Shown piece by piece: positions 44,996-52,746 of a stretch of DNA of 64,000 nt. The notes under the pieces were generated by a model. The model ran no database searches. It was not told the origin of the DNA and worked only from the letters and a program-made list of their open reading frames with translations. The DNA lies in NCBI RefSeq assembly GCF_010894435.1, contig NZ_JAAIXZ010000001.1, positions 1,084,322 through 1,148,321 of the forward strand, read 5' to 3'. Numbering within the stretch: position 1 is the stretch's first letter; each line of letters opens with the position of its first letter. The translations under genes were made by a program, and so were the position numbers. Source of the stretch: Pyxidicoccus trucidator (GTDB lineage Bacteria; Myxococcota; Myxococcia; Myxococcales; Myxococcaceae).

Positions 44996-47497
44996 ATGAG
45001 CAGCGCTCCCTTCCAGGTGATGAAGTTTGGCGGTTCCTCCGTGGGCTCTCCCCGGCGGCTCCGGCAGGTCGTCGAGCTGATTGGAAAGCACGCGAAGCAG
45101 GGCCCTCTGGCCGTCGTGGTCTCCGCGATGGGTGACACCACCGACTGGCTGATTGAAGCGGCGGACCTCGCCACGAAGGGCGAGCTGGAGGGCGCGCTCA
45201 CGGGAGTGGCGCGCATCGCCCACCTCGCCAAGACGAACGCCGCCGCGCTGCACCCGGAGCAGTCCACTGCGCTCGCGGCGCGGGTGGACACGCTGCTCGC
45301 GCCGCTGCACCAGCTCCTCCAGGGCATCTCCCTCACCCGCGAGTGCTCGGCGCCGTCGAGAGACAGGGTGCTCTCCTTCGGTGAGCTGGTCTCCGCCACG
45401 CTCCTCGCGGAGCTGCTGACGGCGGCGGGCACCGAGGCCACCTTCCGCGACGCACGGCAACTGCTGGTGACGGATGACCGGTTCGGCGCGGCGCGGGTGG
45501 ACGTGCCTCGGACGCGCGAGCGACTCCAGGGGGCGGTGGGGGCGTGGCGGGGCTCGGTGCCCGTCCTCCCCGGCTTCATCGCCGCGACGCCGGACGGGCG
45601 CACCACGACGCTGGGCCGCAATGGCTCCGACTACACGGCGGCGCTGGTGGCCCAGGGCATTGGCGCGACGGAAGTCACGGTGTGGACGGACGTGCTGGGC
45701 CTGCACACGGCCGACCCGGACCTGGTGAGCGACGCGTACCCCGTCGCGCACCTCACGCATGGAGAGGGACTGGAGCTGGCGGCGGTCGGCGTCCGCATGC
45801 TGCACCCGAGGACGATGATTCCGCTCATCGAGGCGGGCATCTCCCTGCGCATCCGCAACACGATGCAGCCGGAGCACCCGGGCACGCTCATCGACGCCAT
45901 CGGCTCTCGCGACGGCCAGCGCCCCACGTGTATCGCCACGCGTGAGGACCTCGCCCTGCTGGGCATCGAGGTGCGCAAGCTGTCCGACCAGTTCCAGCTC
46001 GGCGAGCGCGTGCTGGCGGCGCTGCGCGAGGCGCAGGTGACGGTGTGGCTGTCGGCGCAGTCGGCGAATGGCCAGTCCCTCGCCGTCGTCGTCCCGCGCC
46101 CGGACGTGGCCCGCGCGCAGTCGGCGCTGGAGGGCGAGCTGTCCCAGGAGCTGGCGCGCAACGAGGTGGAGCCCCTCGCCATCCGCCAGCCGGTGACACT
46201 GTTAACGCTGGTGGCCGAGGCGATGGGCCATGGCGTCAACGTGGCCGGGCGCTTCTTCAGCACGCTGGGAGCGGTGGGCGTCAACGTGCGAGCCAGCGCC
46301 CAGGGCGCCAGCTCGCGCTCCATCTCCTGCGTCGTCGACGCGGCCGAGACGGCCATCGCGGTGCGCACCACGCACGCGGCCTTCAATCTGGCCCACCAGC
46401 AGGTGAGCCTGTTCCTCCTGGGCCGGGGCACCGTGGGCGGGCAGCTCCTGGCGCAGCTCCGCGCGCAGCAGACGCTGCTCAAGGACCGGCACGGGATTGC
46501 CCTGCGCGTCGTCGGCCTCGCGGACAGCCGCCGGGCCCTGTTCGACCCGGCGGGCCTGCCGCTCGAAGGGCTGGAGGAGCGGCTCGCACGCGTGGAGCCC
46601 ACGGACACGGAGGCACGCACGCTGGCGCCACTGCTGGACGAACTGCGGCGGCTGCCGGTGCCCATCCTCGTGGACTGCACGGCCGCGAGCGGCATCGAGT
46701 CCCTCTACACGGCCGCGTTCCAGCGTGGCATCCACGTGGTGGGGGCCAACAAGAAGCCGCTGGCGCTGCCCTGGAATGACCGCGAGGCGCTCCTGGCCGA
46801 GGCCCGGCGCCACCACGTGGCGTACCACTACGAGACGACGGTGGCGTCCAGCCTGCCGGTCATCGACACGCTCGCGAACCTCGTCCGCACGGGCGACACG
46901 GTGCGCCTCATCACCGCGTCGCTGTCCGGCAGCCTGGGCTTCATCTGCAACGAGCTGACGGCCGGCGTGCCCTTGTCGGTGGCGGTCCGCACGGCGCGCG
47001 AGCGGGGCTTCACGGAGCCAGACCCGCGCGAGGACCTGAGCGGCACGGACGTCGCGCGCAAGGCGCTCATCCTCGCCCGGGAGCTTGGCCTGTCGCTCTC
47101 CCTGTCCGACGTGGCGCTGGAGCCGTTCGTCCCCGCCGAGCCCCAGGCCGGCACCTCCGTGGACGCGTTCCTCCAGGGGCTGAAGTCACTGGACACGGCC
47201 TACGGAGACCGCGTCACACGCTGCCGCCACGCCGGCACGGTGCTGCGCTACCTGGCGCGCATCGACCCGTCGAAGGTCGGCACCAGCTCACCCGTCATCC
47301 GCGTGGGGCCCGTCGCCGTGGAGGCGGGCCAGCCCGCGGCGGACCTGCGTGGCTCCGAGTCCTTCGTGTCCTTCACCACCACGCGCCACAGCGACTTCCC
47401 GCTCACCGTCCGGGGCGCGGGCGCCGGAGGCGCGGTGACGGCCTCGGGCGTGCTGGCCGACATCCTCCGCATCTCCCAGACGCTGCGCGGCCGCTGA
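44996..47497 (+). CDS. Bifunctional aspartate kinase / homoserine dehydrogenase
   Basis: 833-residue fusion catalysing the first and third steps from aspartate to homoserine, precursor of methionine and threonine. Seen: aspartokinase with MKFGGSSVGSP (residues 9-19) and GRNGSDYTA, ACT regulatory domains about 305-455, and homoserine dehydrogenase from about 465 with the NAD(P)-binding LLGRGTVGGQLL, VGANKKPLA and YETTVASSLPVI. The length is close to ThrA and MetL of enterobacteria. The downstream genes and the riboswitch candidate suggest the enzyme serves methionine synthesis (MetL-like role), but feedback specificity cannot be read. Confidence 0.92.
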   Translation: MSSAPFQVMKFGGSSVGSPRRLRQVVELIGKHAKQGPLAVVVSAMGDTTDWLIEAADLATKGELEGALTGVARIAHLAKTNAAALHPEQSTALAARVDTLLAPLHQLLQGISLTRECSAPSRDRVLSFGELVSATLLAELLTAAGTEATFRDARQLLVTDDRFGAARVDVPRTRERLQGAVGAWRGSVPVLPGFIAATPDGRTTTLGRNGSDYTAALVAQGIGATEVTVWTDVLGLHTADPDLVSDAYPVAHLTHGEGLELAAVGVRMLHPRTMIPLIEAGISLRIRNTMQPEHPGTLIDAIGSRDGQRPTCIATREDLALLGIEVRKLSDQFQLGERVLAALREAQVTVWLSAQSANGQSLAVVVPRPDVARAQSALEGELSQELARNEVEPLAIRQPVTLLTLVAEAMGHGVNVAGRFFSTLGAVGVNVRASAQGASSRSISCVVDAAETAIAVRTTHAAFNLAHQQVSLFLLGRGTVGGQLLAQLRAQQTLLKDRHGIALRVVGLADSRRALFDPAGLPLEGLEERLARVEPTDTEARTLAPLLDELRRLPVPILVDCTAASGIESLYTAAFQRGIHVVGANKKPLALPWNDREALLAEARRHHVAYHYETTVASSLPVIDTLANLVRTGDTVRLITASLSGSLGFICNELTAGVPLSVAVRTARERGFTEPDPREDLSGTDVARKALILARELGLSLSLSDVALEPFVPAEPQAGTSVDAFLQGLKSLDTAYGDRVTRCRHAGTVLRYLARIDPSKVGTSSPVIRVGPVAVEAGQPAADLRGSESFVSFTTTRHSDFPLTVRGAGAGGAVTASGVLADILRISQTLRGR

Positions 47498-47536
47498 CCC
47501 CTTCCCATGTCTCCACCGAAAGCAGGAGCCCCTTCC

Positions 47537-48664
47537 ATGAAACTCGCCACCGCGCTCGTCCATGCGGGCGTGCGCCGGGACCCCACTACGGGCGCGGTCG
47601 CCGTCCCCATCTACCAGTCCGCCACCTACCAGCACCCCGCGCTCGGCCAGTCCACCGGCTATGACTACTCGCGCACGAAGAACCCCACCCGCTCCGCGCT
47701 GGAGGACGCACTGGCGCAATTGGAGGGAGGCAGTCGGGGCCTCGCCTTCAGCTCCGGCATGGCGGCGCTGCACTGTGCGCTCCAGCTCTTCGGGCCGGAG
47801 GACCACCTCATCCTCACGGAGGACCTCTACGGCGGCACGTACCGGCTGGTGGATCGCATCCTCCACGTCCCCTACACCTTCGTGGACACCACGCGCCCGG
47901 AGGCGGTGCGGGCCGCGCTTCGTCCCAACACCCGCGCCATCCTGGTGGAGTCCCCCACCAACCCGCTGATGAAGACGGCGGACCTCCCGGCCATTGCACG
48001 CATCGCGCACGAGGCCGGGGCGCTGCTCATCGTCGACAACACCTTCCTCACGCCGTGGCTGCAGCGGCCTCTGGAGCTGGGCGCGGACCTCGTCGTGCAC
48101 AGCGCGACGAAGTACCTCGCCGGGCACAACGACGTGGTGGCGGGCGCGCTGGTGGTGAAGGACACGGCGCTGGCGGAGCGCCTCACGTACCTCCAGAACG
48201 GCATCGGCGCGATTCTGGGTCCGCAGGATTCGTACTTCGTGATTCGCGGCCTGAAGACGCTGGCCCTGCGCATGGAGAAGCACCAGGCCAACGCGCGCGA
48301 GGTGTCGGAGTGGCTGAGCACACACCCGCTTGTGGACCAGGTCTTCTATCCGGGCGTGGGCGGCATGCTGTCCTTCACCGTCACCGACGCGGCCCTGGTG
48401 CCCGGGGTGCTCGCCTCCGTCCAACTGTGCCTCTTCGCCGAGTCGCTCGGCGGCGTCGAGACGCTCATCACCTATCCGACGACCCAGACCCACGCCGACA
48501 TCCCCGTCGCGCGCCGGGAGCAACTGGGTATCTCCGACCGACTGCTACGCCTCTCCGTGGGAATCGAGGACTGTCATGACATCGTTGCCGACCTTGCCCA
48601 GGCGTTCGAAGGAGCCCGCCGTGCGTACCCGCTTCGCGACGCGCTTGCTGCACACGGGTCATGA
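47537..48664 (+). CDS. Cys/Met-metabolism PLP enzyme (cystathionine gamma-synthase / beta-lyase type), first copy
   Basis: 375-residue fold-type I PLP enzyme. Seen: YDYSRTKNPTRSALE phosphate-contacting segment, SSGMAALH, and the PLP lysine in VVHSATKYLAGHNDVV, with the arginine-containing end HTHADIPVARRE-like region. ATG 47537 follows AGGAG by eight bases. It lies 39 bases after the aspartokinase stop and overlaps the next paralogue by 44 bases, so the three form one operon. With a second similar enzyme next to it, the pair probably performs cystathionine synthesis and cleavage; which copy does which is not determinable here. Confidence 0.87.
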   Translation: MKLATALVHAGVRRDPTTGAVAVPIYQSATYQHPALGQSTGYDYSRTKNPTRSALEDALAQLEGGSRGLAFSSGMAALHCALQLFGPEDHLILTEDLYGGTYRLVDRILHVPYTFVDTTRPEAVRAALRPNTRAILVESPTNPLMKTADLPAIARIAHEAGALLIVDNTFLTPWLQRPLELGADLVVHSATKYLAGHNDVVAGALVVKDTALAERLTYLQNGIGAILGPQDSYFVIRGLKTLALRMEKHQANAREVSEWLSTHPLVDQVFYPGVGGMLSFTVTDAALVPGVLASVQLCLFAESLGGVETLITYPTTQTHADIPVARREQLGISDRLLRLSVGIEDCHDIVADLAQAFEGARRAYPLRDALAAHGS

Positions 48665-49733
48665 GACCGACCCCGCCACCGGCGCGGCGGCGGTGCCCAT
48701 CTACCAGGTGTCCATGTTCGACCAGCCGGGGCTCGACCAGCCCGGCGAGTTCGACTACGCGCGCTCGGGGAATCCCACGCGCAAGGCGCTCGAGGGCGTG
48801 CTCGCCGAATTGGACGAGGCGCACGCCGCCTTCGCCTTCGGCTCCGGCATGGCCGCCATCTCTACGGTGCTGATGCTCTTCAGCGCGGGCGACCACCTGG
48901 TCGTCACGGACGACTGTTACGGCGGCACCTACCGGGTGCTGACGCGCGTGTTCAGTCGGTTCGGCCTCAAGGCCACCTTCGTGGACACGAGCGACCCGGA
49001 CGCCGTGCGCGCCGCCATCCGCCCCAACACCAGGGCGCTGCTGGTGGAGAGCGTCAGCAACCCGTTCCTCCGGCGTACCGACATCACCGCGATGGCCATC
49101 ATCGCTCGGACGTGTGGGGCGCTGCTCATCGTCGACAACACGTTCCTGTCGCCATACGTGTCGCGGCCGCTCACCGAGGGCGCGGACATCGTGGTGCACA
49201 GCGCGACGAAGTATCTCGGGGGGCACAGCGACGTGGTCGCAGGGACGGTGGCGGTGAAGACGCCCGCGCTCGCGCAGGAGGTGTACTTCCTCCAGAACGC
49301 GGTGGGCGCGGTGCTCGGGCCGCAGGACTGCTTCCTCCTCCAGCGCGGCATCAAGACGCTGGGGGTCCGCCTGGAGCGGCAGGTGCGCACGGCGGCGGCG
49401 CTCGCCCGCTGGCTCAAGGACAGGCCCGAGGTGCGCGAGGTCTTCTACCCGGGCGCCGGCGCGGTGGTGTCGTTCCGGCTGGACAGGGACGAGTGGGCGG
49501 CACCGTTCGTGGAGGCGCTGCAACTGCCCCTGCTCGGCGTGTCGCTGGGAGCGGTGGAGAGCATCGTCACGGTGCCTGCTCGCCACTCCCATGCGTCCGT
49601 GCCGGCAGCCGAGCGGCAGCGGCGCGGCATCACCGACGGGCTCATCCGCTTCTCGGTGGGGCTGGAGGACCTGGAGGACCTTCAGGAGGACCTGTCGCTC
49701 GCGCTGGGACAGGCGGTGCGCGTGGCGGCGTGA
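48621..49733 (+). CDS. Cys/Met-metabolism PLP enzyme, second copy
   Basis: 370-residue paralogue of the preceding gene. GTG 48621 is chosen because AAGGAG lies just upstream and the product begins VRTRFATRLLHTG, as in the family; an ATG at 48576 has GAGGA upstream and is the alternative. Seen: FDYARSGNPTRKALE, GSGMAAIS, and the PLP lysine in VVHSATKYLGGHSDVV. The start sits inside the first copy (44-base overlap), which enforces co-translation. Differences from copy one around the active-site entrance (YQVSMFDQPG against YQSATYQHPA) suggest different substrates. Confidence 0.87.
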   Translation: MRTRFATRLLHTGHETDPATGAAAVPIYQVSMFDQPGLDQPGEFDYARSGNPTRKALEGVLAELDEAHAAFAFGSGMAAISTVLMLFSAGDHLVVTDDCYGGTYRVLTRVFSRFGLKATFVDTSDPDAVRAAIRPNTRALLVESVSNPFLRRTDITAMAIIARTCGALLIVDNTFLSPYVSRPLTEGADIVVHSATKYLGGHSDVVAGTVAVKTPALAQEVYFLQNAVGAVLGPQDCFLLQRGIKTLGVRLERQVRTAAALARWLKDRPEVREVFYPGAGAVVSFRLDRDEWAAPFVEALQLPLLGVSLGAVESIVTVPARHSHASVPAAERQRRGITDGLIRFSVGLEDLEDLQEDLSLALGQAVRVAA

Positions 49734-49897
49734 GCAGCAGGTCGTGTTGACACGCACCCTGCAATTCATTACCTGAAGGGCCGATGCTCATTTCCGTCGC
49801 CACGTTCGGGTCCTGTCGCGGAGGCATGTGTTGCCATGCCCCCACGGGTCCGTCCTGTCGCGCGCGCTGAGCCTCCCTCACGCACCTCGCGTCGTCC

Positions 49898-49940
49898 GGC
49901 CCGTTACCCGCCTCCCGGGAACGGGCCGTTCCTTTTCCCG
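49898..49940 (+). terminator. Intrinsic terminator after the methionine enzyme operon
   Basis: GGCCCGTT (49898-49905) pairs perfectly with AACGGGCC (49920-49927), with extra CCCG/CGGG pairing possible in the loop, followed by a T-rich stretch (GTTCCTTTTCCC). It separates the enzyme genes from the transporter, or attenuates read-through into it. Confidence 0.65.
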
Positions 49941-50006
49941 CTCCCGCCATGGCCGGAGGCGGGTCCCCTCATCCAGTCGTGGCGGCATGCCACCCAGGAG
50001 TCTCGG

Positions 50007-50198
50007 ATGTATCGCAGCACCCACGAAGACGCGGAGCGCTCCGCACCTCCGCGTCCTGAAACGAGTCCCGTCAGCCCTCTCCGCGACGACACGCAGCCGG
50101 CCAGGCTGGCGGACCTTCCACGGCTTGAAAGGCACCCCGCCAGCTTCCACTCGACGGTGGTGACACGCGGGCTCCGCCGGCAGGTGCGCCGTGCTTGA
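50007..50198 (+). CDS. Small ORF preceding metN, possible leader or coupled peptide
   Basis: 63 codons from ATG 50007 with AGGAG six bases upstream, one of the better ribosome sites in this region. The product is hydrophilic, Arg/Pro-rich (MYRSTHEDAERSAPPRP start, QVRRA end), with no signal or known domain. The stop overlaps the GTG of the transporter ATPase by eight bases, suggesting translational coupling. Third-position GC is moderate to high. It may be a regulatory leader or a short unknown protein. Confidence 0.4.
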   Translation: MYRSTHEDAERSAPPRPETSPVSPLRDDTQPARLADLPRLERHPASFHSTVVTRGLRRQVRRA

Positions 50199-51177
50199 GC
50201 TCCGAGGCGTCAGCAAGGTGTACGGGCAGGGTGGACAGGAGGTGCCAGCCCTGCGGAACGTGTCGCTGCGGGTTGAGTTCGGAGAGGTGTTCGGGCAGAG
50301 CGGCGCCGGCAAGTCCACGCTCATCCGCTGCCTCAACCTCCTGGAGCGTCCCACGTCCGGCGAGGTGCGCGTGGACGGGCGGGACATGCTGGCGCTCGAC
50401 CCCGAAGCACTCCGCGTGGCGCGTCAAGGCATCGGGATGATCTTCCAGCACTTCAACCTCTTCTCCTCGCGGACGGTGGCCGGCAACGTCGCCTTCCCGC
50501 TGGAGGTGGCGGGCTGCTCCCGCGCGCACATCCGCGAGCGCGTGGAGGAGCTGCTCTCTCTGGTGGGACTGTCCGACAAGGCGGAGGCGTACCCCTCGCA
50601 GCTCTCGGGCGGGCAGAAGCAGCGGGTGGGCATTGCCCGGGCGCTGGCGCCGCGCCCGCGCGTCCTGCTGTCCGACGAGGCCACGTCCTCGCTGGACCCG
50701 GAGACGACGCGCTCGGTGCTCGCGCTGCTGCGGGACATCAACCGTCAGCTCGGGCTGACCATCCTGCTCATCACCCACCAGATGGAGGTGGTGAAGTCCA
50801 TCTGCGACTCGGTGGCCGTGCTGGAGCGCGGCCGGGGGGTGGAGCAGGGCAAGGTCGTGGACCTCATCGCCCGCCCCGGCACCCGGTTGCGCGAGCTGTG
50901 CTACCCGCCCTCGGTGACTCGGGACAGCGCCACGGCGCCGGGAGGACACAGGGTGGAGCTGTCCCTGGTGGGCGAGCACTCCACGCGGCCCATCCTCACC
51001 ACGCTGGCGCGGCGCTTCGGCGTGGACGCGTGGTTGCTGGAGGGCTCGATGGAGCGCGTGGGGGAGACCCGGGTGGGCCGGCTCCTCTTCGAGCTCACGG
51101 GTCCACCGGAGGCGGTGAACGGAGCGCTGGGCTTCCTCCACGAGCAGGGCCTGACGCCGGGGGTGCCGCGTGTCTAG
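50191..51177 (+). CDS. metN: D-methionine-type ABC transporter ATP-binding protein MetN
   Basis: Cytosolic ATPase of 328 residues energising methionine import. Seen: Walker A GQSGAGKST, Q-loop FQHFNLF, signature LSGGQKQR, Walker B VLLSDEATSSLDP, H-loop LITHQME, and a C-terminal regulatory ACT-like domain about 245-325 (VELSLVGEHSTRPILTTLARRFGVD) that in MetN binds methionine and inhibits transport. Immediately before Walker A the protein reads GEVFGQSGAGKS, whereas relatives usually read GEVFGVVGxSGAGKS: three residues appear missing from the first beta strand. The P-loop itself is complete. GTG start coupled to the upstream small ORF. Confidence 0.9.
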   Translation: MLELRGVSKVYGQGGQEVPALRNVSLRVEFGEVFGQSGAGKSTLIRCLNLLERPTSGEVRVDGRDMLALDPEALRVARQGIGMIFQHFNLFSSRTVAGNVAFPLEVAGCSRAHIRERVEELLSLVGLSDKAEAYPSQLSGGQKQRVGIARALAPRPRVLLSDEATSSLDPETTRSVLALLRDINRQLGLTILLITHQMEVVKSICDSVAVLERGRGVEQGKVVDLIARPGTRLRELCYPPSVTRDSATAPGGHRVELSLVGEHSTRPILTTLARRFGVDAWLLEGSMERVGETRVGRLLFELTGPPEAVNGALGFLHEQGLTPGVPRV

Positions 51178-51829
51178 CGAGCTGCTGCGCTCCCTGTGGG
51201 TGGCCACCGGCGAGACGCTCTACATGACGTCGGCGGCCGCGGTGCTGGTGCTGCTGGCGGGCCTGCCGCTGGGCGTGCTGCTGGTCATCACGGACCGGGG
51301 TGGACTGTGGGAGCGACCGGCACTGAGCCGCGTGCTGGGAACTCTCGTCAACGTGGGCCGCTCCGTTCCCTTCATCATCCTCATGGTGGCCATCGTTCCG
51401 CTCACCCGAGTGCTGGTCGGCACCACCATCGGCACCACGGCGGCCATCGTCCCGCTGGTGGTGGCGGCCATTCCGTTCATGGGGCGCGTGGTGGAGCAGG
51501 GCCTGCGCGAGGTGGACTCCGGACTGGTGGAGGCCGCCGTCGCCATGGGCGCCACCCGCCGCCGCGTCGTCTTCGGAGTGCTCGTCCCGGAGGCCCTGCC
51601 TTCGCTCGTACGGGGCACTGCGCTGATGGTCATCAGTCTGCTCGGCTACAGCGCCATGGCTGGCGCCGTGGGCGGCGGTGGGCTGGGCGACCTGGCCGTG
51701 AAGTACGGCTACATGCGCTTCCGCACCGACGTCATGCTGGGCTGCCTGGTGGTGCTGCTGGTGCTGGTGCAGCTCGTCCAATGGCTCGGTGACGGGCTGG
51801 CCTCTCGCTTCGAGCGCACCTCGTCCTGA
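51170..51829 (+). CDS. metI: Methionine ABC transporter permease MetI
   Basis: 219-residue inner-membrane permease with about five to six transmembrane segments (for example TSAAAVLVLLAGLPLGVLLVI and LGCLVVLLVLVQLVQWL) and the permease EAA-type loop VEAAVAMGATRRRVVFGVLVPEALPSL that contacts the ATPase. The length is typical for MetI. GTG 51170 overlaps the MetN end by eight bases. It forms the transport channel of the MetNIQ system together with the lipoprotein gene downstream. Confidence 0.92.
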   Translation: MSSELLRSLWVATGETLYMTSAAAVLVLLAGLPLGVLLVITDRGGLWERPALSRVLGTLVNVGRSVPFIILMVAIVPLTRVLVGTTIGTTAAIVPLVVAAIPFMGRVVEQGLREVDSGLVEAAVAMGATRRRVVFGVLVPEALPSLVRGTALMVISLLGYSAMAGAVGGGGLGDLAVKYGYMRFRTDVMLGCLVVLLVLVQLVQWLGDGLASRFERTSS

Positions 51830-51889
51830 ACCTTCCTTCCGTGCCGTGGCCATGGGTGCCGCGTGCGAATCCTCCTGGAGTCCTCAATC

Positions 51890-52711
51890 GTGAAACGTTC
51901 CCTTGTCTTCCTTCTGCTGTCCGCCGCCGTGCTGCTGGCCGGCTGCAAAGCCCCCACTTCCGAGGCGCCTCCAGCTGATGGCGTCCGCACCCTGAAGGTG
52001 GGCGTCAACCCGGTGCCGCACGGAGAAATCCTTCGCGCCGCGGTGCCCGTGGCCCTGCGCGACGGAGTACGCATCGAGGTGGTGGAGTTCACCGACTACG
52101 TGCAGCCGAACATCGCGCTGTCGGATGGCCAGCTCGACGCCAACTACTTCCAGCACGTGCCCTACCTGGAGCGCTTCAGCGCGGACCGGAAGCTGTCGCT
52201 GAGCAGCGTGGGTCCGGTCCACCTGGAGCCGCTGGCGCTCTACTCCACGAAGTACCGCCAGCTCGCGGAGCTGCCCGAGGGCGCGCAGGTCACGATTCCC
52301 TCCGACCCCAGCAACGCGGCCCGCGCGCTGCGGCTGCTGGAAGCGCAAGGGCTGGTCCGACTGCGAGAGGGCGCGGGCGCCGCCGCCACCGTGCAGGACG
52401 TGGTGGGCAACCCGCGCCGGCTGGAGCTGCGTGAAATCGACGCGGAGCAGCAGCCGCGCACGCTGGAGGACGTCGCCGCCGCCGTCATCAACGGCAACTA
52501 CTTCCTGGAGGCGCGGAAGCACCTCGAGCTGAAGGCGAACGTCCTCGCCAGCGAGTCCCCGAAGGAGAACCCGTACGCCAACGTGCTCGCCGTGAAGAAG
52601 GGCGATGAGGCGCGGCCCGAGGTCCAGGCGCTGGTGCGGGCGCTCCACTCCGAGGAGGTGCGGAGGTTCATCGAGTCCCGGTACGGAGGCGCGGTGATAT
52701 CGGCGTTTTGA
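51890..52711 (+). CDS. metQ: Methionine-binding lipoprotein MetQ (NlpA family)
   Basis: 273-residue substrate-binding lipoprotein. Seen: lipobox LLAGC (Cys19) and the NlpA-family pattern LKVGVNPVPHGEILRAA, FTDYVQPNIALSDGQLDANYFQHVPYLE, and NGNYFLEARKHLELKANVLASE. GTG 51890 follows GGAG by nine bases and gives the clean signal peptide; GTG 51863 would add nine residues. The anchor is expected in the periplasm-facing membrane leaflet. It completes the metNIQ operon, 60 bases after metI. Confidence 0.92.
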   Translation: MKRSLVFLLLSAAVLLAGCKAPTSEAPPADGVRTLKVGVNPVPHGEILRAAVPVALRDGVRIEVVEFTDYVQPNIALSDGQLDANYFQHVPYLERFSADRKLSLSSVGPVHLEPLALYSTKYRQLAELPEGAQVTIPSDPSNAARALRLLEAQGLVRLREGAGAAATVQDVVGNPRRLELREIDAEQQPRTLEDVAAAVINGNYFLEARKHLELKANVLASESPKENPYANVLAVKKGDEARPEVQALVRALHSEEVRRFIESRYGGAVISAF

Positions 52712-52746
52712 ACGAAGCAGGCGCCTCTCGACATGCATCCGCGCGG

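Noticed and set aside
49790-49870. GGCATG/CATGCC hairpin as a second SAM riboswitch before metNIQ
   Set aside because: A simple stem without the GGCCC, CAACC or AGGTG blocks of SAM aptamers; no support.
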